Shown here piece after piece: positions 6,781-10,061 of a stretch of DNA of 10,061 nt. How positions within the stretch are numbered: position 1 is the first letter of the stretch; every line of letters starts with the position of its first letter. A model generated the notes under the pieces. The model was not told the origin of the DNA and searched no databases. It worked only from the letters and a program-made list of their open reading frames with translations. The DNA lies in NCBI GenBank assembly GCA_947581845.1, contig CANPVY010000225.1, forward strand, positions 1 to 10,061. Direction: 5' to 3'. Origin of the DNA: an uncultured bacterium (GTDB lineage Bacteria; Gemmatimonadota; Gemmatimonadetes; Palauibacterales; KS3-K002). The translations under genes were made by a program, and so were the position numbers.

Positions 6781-6992
6781 CATCCGGCAACTGAAACTGA
6801 CTGAATCCCGACGAACTCAGCCTCAAGCGACGGCTCACCGTCCTCCAAGAGCATCGCAATGACCTCCCGAAGATTCTCGTTGAGCTCATCCAGCGTTTCC
6901 CCTTGACTGTGAGCCCCGGGGAATCCAGGAACGTAGCCCACATACAGGCCGGTGTCCGGGTCGCGTTCCACAACTGCGGTGTAGGTTCGCAT
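6780..6992 (-). CDS. hicB: HicB-type antitoxin (70 aa)
   Basis: This is the antitoxin of a type II toxin-antitoxin pair, which binds and masks HicA in the cytoplasm. Seen: MRTYTAVVERDPDTGLYVGY then VPGFPGAHSQGETLDELNEN, the classic partial RNase-H-like HicB fold with its strand, the PGFPGAHSQG turn and the TLDELNENLREVIAMLLEDG helix. The protein ends at residue 70 without a C-terminal ribbon-helix-helix or helix-turn-helix, so this short form probably cannot bind an operator by itself. The start has a strong AGGAGGAG (6996-7003) three bases before the ATG. hicB precedes hicA, with a one-base overlap. The gene lies 137 bases downstream of the hydrolase stop, on the same strand. The reading frame is intact although its toxin is damaged. 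Confidence 0.9.
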   Translation of the reverse strand: MRTYTAVVERDPDTGLYVGYVPGFPGAHSQGETLDELNENLREVIAMLLEDGEPSLEAEFVGIQSVSVAG

Positions 6993-7059
6993 AGGCTCCT
7001 CCTTTGCGCTACAAACAATATCCCAACACCCAACCCGGGACGAGCGGCCATGCGTAATA

Positions 7060-7101
7060 TGTGCGGAAGGCGCTAACTACAGTTTCAGCTAAATCCGCAC
7101 A
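7060..7101. repeat. 42-bp inverted repeat between the hydrolase and hicB
   Basis: Perfect 8-base arms TGTGCGGA (7060-7067) and TCCGCACA (7094-7101) enclose 26 bases that contain a smaller dyad (AACT-AC-AGTT) at the same centre. It lies 29 bases past the hydrolase stop and 68 bases before the hicB start. It may be an operator for hicBA or a structured 3' end of the hydrolase transcript. There is no T-run on the minus strand after the outer stem, so a simple intrinsic terminator is unlikely. Confidence 0.45.
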
Positions 7102-7129
7102 CGCCTTGTCGGGAACAGCCGTCCCTGGT

Positions 7130-9328
7130 CTATCGCTGCAGCACCAATACCCTCACACCCGACGGGCGCTGCGCATCGTGGTAGATCCTGTGCGTCGCCT
7201 TCCGAAAGTCCTCCTCGTCGGCCTCGTAGATGTTCACGAAGGTCTGCGGATTGCGGTCGACGAGCGGGAACCACGAGTTCTGCACCTGGACCATGATGCG
7301 GTGTCCCGGCTTGAAGGTGTGGGCCACGTCCGGCAGCTCGAAGCGAACCGACGTCACCTGCCACGGCACGAACGGTGCCGGCGTCTCGAAGCTGTTGCGG
7401 AAACGACCGCGTAATACTTCGCCCCGCACCAGCATCTGGTAGCCGGCCATCGGAACGGACTTCTCATTGGTCGGGTAGTCGCGCAGCGAATCGGGAAACA
7501 CATCAATCAGCTTGACCACGTAGTCTGCATCGGTGCCCGTCGTGCTGACGAACAGGTCGGCAACGATCGGGCCGGTCAACGTCACGGCCTCCGTGAGCAC
7601 GTCGGATTCGTAGACCATGACGTCGGGCCGCCGGGCCGCGAACCGCTGGTCATCGGTCATGTACTCCTGTGTACGCCGCAGGTGGACGTCTTCCGTATAG
7701 GGAACCGGTCTCATCGGATCGGCCACGTACTCGTCGTAGCTCTCGGCGGACGTCGGCGGCGTAAACGAGAGCCGGCCGTCCTGATGCAAATAGAGCTGCC
7801 TCTCCCGCACGTTAGGTGGGGGCCACGCGTCGAATCGAAGCCACTGTCCGGCACCCGTGTCGTACACCGTCGCCTCGGCCAGATCCATCGTCCCCTCACC
7901 CTTGAGATAGTAGGTCAGGAACTGCCGCTCCACCTCTTTGTAGAACTCGGACGTGGCGGTGCCCCAGTGCACGTTCCCGAGGTGATCGCCCTCATCGAAC
8001 GCCCACTGGCCATGGGACCAGGGACCCATCAGCAGGCGGTTCTCGATCGTGGGCGGGTTCTGGGTCTCGACGGCCTCGTACGTGTTGAGCGGCCCCCACA
8101 GGTCCTCGGCGTCGAACCAGCCTCCGACGACCAGCACCGCCGGCTCGATGTTCTCCAGATGCGGGCGCGGGTCGCGAGCCTTCCAGAAGCCGTCGTAGTT
8201 CGGGTGGCTCATGAGCTCCCGCCAAAACGCGATGCTGTCTCCGAAGAACTGTGTCTCGACGTTCTTGATGGGACCGAGCTCGAGGAAGAACTCGTAGTTG
8301 TCCTGATTGGGCCATTGAAAGGACGGCGAACCCTGGCGTGTCGGTTCGGGCCTCGGCCGCCCGAACGACGAATAGAACGAGAAGGCGTCCAGCAGGAAGA
8401 AAGCGCCGTTGTGGTGAAAGTCGTCGCCGATGAACCAGTTGGTTACCGGTGCCTGAGGCGAAACGGCCTTCAGTGCGGGATGGGCGTCGGGAAGCGACAT
8501 CGTCGCGTAGAACCCGGGATACGAGACACCCATGATCCCGACTCGCCCGTTGTTGTAAGGGACGTTCTCGACCAGCCAATCGATAGTGTCCCAGGTATCG
8601 CTGCTCTCATCGATGTCCTTCTCGCTTCTCTTATCGGGATTGTGCGGCCTCACGTCCATGAACTCGCCCTCACTCATGTAACGTCCCCGCACATCCTGGA
8701 ATGCCAGGATGTATCCCTCCTCGACGAGATCGCCGCTGAATATGAGAGCCGGGCTGTAACTATCTTCGCCGCGCGGCTCTGAGTTGTACGGAGTGCGTCG
8801 GAGCAAGATCGGATACGTCTGGCTCGTGTCTTTCGGCACGTAGAAGGACGTGAACAACCGCACGCCGTCCCGCATGGTGATGTAGACCTCATGCTTGGCC
8901 AGACGCTCTCTCAACCACTCGGGGCTTCCGCGCGGGGCCGCCGGCATGGTGCGCCCGAAGTTCAGCGGGAACTGCTGGTCGCCCTGGCTGAATGTACCGG
9001 CGATCGTCGTGAATCCGGGATCCACACGGCCCTCGTATACCACGCTCGCGGCGTTGACGCGGAAGACGAGCTGGCCATCCTCGATGAGGATCTCGTCCAG
9101 TGGGATACCAGTAACACCCTGGTCGGGACTATCGAGCGTGGCGGAGTATCCGTCCTCCGCCTGCTGGATGTGGAGCACGATGCGCAATCCCGCTGCACCG
9201 ATATCCAGCGTGCCAAACCAGTCGCCCGTGACGTCCTGCTGGGCAACTGCGCGGGACGGAACCAGCGCGCACGAGAGAAACACCCCCACGACGAGCAACT
9301 TCAGGCTTGGGTTGACTCTGCGTCTCAT
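7130..9328 (-). CDS. Secreted CocE/NonD-family serine hydrolase with N-terminal beta domain (732 aa)
   Basis: This is an alpha/beta hydrolase of the peptidase S15/CocE group, which cleaves esters, amides or N-terminal X-Pro peptides; the substrate here is unknown. Seen: a signal peptide (MRRR start, core 11-23, likely cleavage after AVA at 29) and an N-terminal domain at about 32-126 beginning DVTGDWFGTLD with lipocalin-like strands. The S15 domain runs at about 145-480: RTPY with Tyr181, the likely oxyanion residue; nucleophile Ser269 in GVSYPG; Asp406 in GGWFDAED; His439 in GPWSHG. The spacing matches the CocE triad. A C-terminal jelly-roll domain (PepX_C type) spans about 485-730. It is longer than CocE (574 aa), mainly through the signal and extra domain. 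The frame is open up to 9682, but ATG 9328 is chosen because AGGAGGG lies 8 bases upstream and the signal peptide starts there. The stop is TAG at 7130. Activity is likely; specificity cannot be read. Confidence 0.93.
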   Translation of the reverse strand: MRRRVNPSLKLLVVGVFLSCALVPSRAVAQQDVTGDWFGTLDIGAAGLRIVLHIQQAEDGYSATLDSPDQGVTGIPLDEILIEDGQLVFRVNAASVVYEGRVDPGFTTIAGTFSQGDQQFPLNFGRTMPAAPRGSPEWLRERLAKHEVYITMRDGVRLFTSFYVPKDTSQTYPILLRRTPYNSEPRGEDSYSPALIFSGDLVEEGYILAFQDVRGRYMSEGEFMDVRPHNPDKRSEKDIDESSDTWDTIDWLVENVPYNNGRVGIMGVSYPGFYATMSLPDAHPALKAVSPQAPVTNWFIGDDFHHNGAFFLLDAFSFYSSFGRPRPEPTRQGSPSFQWPNQDNYEFFLELGPIKNVETQFFGDSIAFWRELMSHPNYDGFWKARDPRPHLENIEPAVLVVGGWFDAEDLWGPLNTYEAVETQNPPTIENRLLMGPWSHGQWAFDEGDHLGNVHWGTATSEFYKEVERQFLTYYLKGEGTMDLAEATVYDTGAGQWLRFDAWPPPNVRERQLYLHQDGRLSFTPPTSAESYDEYVADPMRPVPYTEDVHLRRTQEYMTDDQRFAARRPDVMVYESDVLTEAVTLTGPIVADLFVSTTGTDADYVVKLIDVFPDSLRDYPTNEKSVPMAGYQMLVRGEVLRGRFRNSFETPAPFVPWQVTSVRFELPDVAHTFKPGHRIMVQVQNSWFPLVDRNPQTFVNIYEADEEDFRKATHRIYHDAQRPSGVRVLVLQR

Positions 9329-9336
9329 CTGACTGA

Positions 9337-9343
9337 CCCTCCT
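9337..9343 (-). promoter_or_regulatory. Shine-Dalgarno that fixes the start of the secreted hydrolase
   Basis: AGGAGGG reads on the minus strand 8 bases before ATG 9328, directly ahead of the signal peptide. It argues against the in-frame start 118 codons upstream. Confidence 0.75.
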
Positions 9344-9693
9344 GTGAAGTTGATCCTGAGAACAGCTTTCGCCTCGGCAGGGAATGCACCGCCACCTAGG
9401 CAAGATCAGCGCGCCGTGGCGCTCGGCGGGCAACGTGGATCCCTGTTTGGAGTCTGGCGCACTGAGCATGGCTATCGGGTTCCTATACGAGGGGGGCGGG
9501 GATTCCGGTTTCAAGGAAGAGCGCCGGAGTGATCCGGCCTGACAGGGAGCGCAGGTCTCAAGCAGCAGGCCGTAGACCTCGCTGCGGGAGTCCAGACCCC
9601 CCAGGCCACGATCAGTCAGTCCGCTGGCCGGGAACTCGCACAGAGTGGGCACGCCTTGCAGGAACCTGGAAACGCCATTCACTCAGGCAACAA

Positions 9694-9726
9694 GACGTGA
9701 GGCGCCAGGTACCGGCGCCTCATGTC
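9694..9726 (-). terminator. Strong hairpin downstream of the ABM-like gene
   Basis: Arms of 13 bases with one G-T wobble position (GAC-N-TGAGGCGCC and GGCGCCTCA-N-GTC) enclose a 7-base loop containing GGTACC. It begins 30 bases after the stop of the minus-strand gene at 9756. On that strand the stem is followed by TTGTTG, a poor T-run, so it may end transcription weakly or act as an mRNA-stabilising 3' structure. A further 6-bp stem (CAGCCC/GGGCTG, 9746-9768) overlaps the stop codon itself. Confidence 0.45.
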
Positions 9727-9755
9727 ATATGCTAACCTCTTGGCTCAGCCCGCGC

Positions 9756-10025
9756 TCAGACTGGGCTGGTGAACCATATGCTGGGCTCGCCGGCCACGCC
9801 GGCTGAGGACATCACTTCGCGCAAGCGCGCGGACTCTACGAATCCACGGGCCGACTGCAGCGTCTTAAAGTCATGCCACACCGTCACGTCGTTCGGGTCG
9901 TCCGCGGACGTAAAGACCGCGTCACCTACCACGCCCATGCCTTTCCGCTCGGCGTCGAACGCGTCATAGGCCCGCTTCCATTTGGCGAAGTCAGCTACTG
10001 GATGACGGACAAACAGGCGAATCAT
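9756..10025 (-). CDS. ABM-like dimeric alpha-beta barrel protein (89 aa)
   Basis: This is a small cytoplasmic protein of the antibiotic-biosynthesis-monooxygenase-like/dimeric alpha-beta barrel superfamily, which usually forms homodimers. Members include cofactor-free monooxygenases, cyclases and many of unknown function. Seen: strand MIRLFVRHPV, helix DFAKWKRAYDAFDAERKGMG, strand VVGDAVFTSADDPNDVTVWH, helix around LQSARGFVESARLREVMSSAG and a final strand PSIWFTSPV. The length is typical and the frame intact. ATG 10025 has AGGAGGT (10030-10036) 4 bases upstream. No partner gene that would define a pathway is visible, and the upstream region runs off the window after 36 bases. The fold is confident; a monooxygenase activity is only inferred from the family name. 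Confidence 0.82.
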   Translation of the reverse strand: MIRLFVRHPVADFAKWKRAYDAFDAERKGMGVVGDAVFTSADDPNDVTVWHDFKTLQSARGFVESARLREVMSSAGVAGEPSIWFTSPV

Positions 10026-10061
10026 TGCGACCTCCTGAGATGGTGTCGTGAGTTCGGCTAA

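Larger units (their letters stand above)
9329..9755. other. Gene-free stretch upstream of the secreted hydrolase
   Basis: These 427 bases hold no supported gene; the frames across them look like random high-GC translation. Present are a compact stem GCCGGA-GTGA-TCCGGC at 9523-9538 (6 bp, GNRA-like loop on the plus strand) and the large hairpin at 9694-9726. The hydrolase promoter should be here, but I see no convincing -35/-10 pair. Confidence 0.5.

Noticed and set aside
7682..8782. Plus-strand open frame of 366 codons
   Set aside because: It lies wholly antisense to the secreted hydrolase, whose catalytic motifs are on the minus strand; long antisense frames are expected in GC-rich genes.
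9523..9538. GCCGGA-GTGA-TCCGGC stem with a GNRA-like loop
   Set aside because: It is neat but only 6 bp, with no neighbouring T-run, conserved RNA context or second element; such a stem can occur by chance in GC-rich DNA.
9329..9682. 118-codon in-frame extension upstream of the secreted hydrolase
   Set aside because: It would bury the signal peptide, has no ribosome site and reads as random sequence rich in Ser, Arg and Pro; AGGAGGG fixes the start at 9328.

Overview
The window is a GC-rich bacterial segment in which nearly all genes lie on the minus strand. The gene content is two large membrane-anchored TolB-like/TPR proteins, a secreted CocE/NonD-type serine hydrolase with an extra N-terminal beta domain, an NTF2-fold lipoprotein and a small dimeric alpha-beta barrel protein. 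This fits a Gram-negative, environmental heterotroph of the Gemmatimonadota/Acidobacteriota kind. That placement is inferred from protein style only; no marker gene is present.

Layout from left to right. At 5-2311 (-) is a 768-residue protein with three membrane segments, a degenerate TolB-like domain and TPR repeats. At 2326-2907 (-) is the C-terminal half of a class C beta-lactamase-like serine hydrolase. It has lost its catalytic Ser-x-x-Lys and Tyr-x-Asn parts and ends just before the start signals of a plus-strand NTF2-like lipoprotein gene (2977-3459). The 750 bases from 3460 to 4209 hold no confident gene, only a possible 58-residue single-pass membrane ORF (3683-3859, -) and a weak 71-residue ORF (3961-4176, -). 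At 4210-6303 (-) is the second membrane/TolB-like/TPR protein. After a 342-base gap comes a hicB-hicA toxin-antitoxin pair (6646-6992, -) whose toxin is cut short. At 7130-9328 (-) is the secreted hydrolase. A gene-free stretch with a strong hairpin follows, and then an ABM-like small protein (9756-10025, -).

How they relate: the two TPR proteins share architecture and predicted topology (N-terminus inside, three membrane passes, TolB-like domain and TPRs in the periplasm) and look like paralogues that scaffold or sense in the envelope. The hydrolase and the lipoprotein are also exported, so most of the intact coding capacity acts outside the cytoplasm. Between the large genes the DNA shows decay and rearrangement: a half hydrolase, a C-terminally truncated toxin and small leftover ORFs. 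I found no CRISPR array, tRNA, rRNA, transposase or clear insertion sequence. I do not see a convincing new multi-gene system. The most useful leads are the broken hicBA module, the paired TPR receptors without an output domain, and a 42-bp inverted repeat upstream of hicB.
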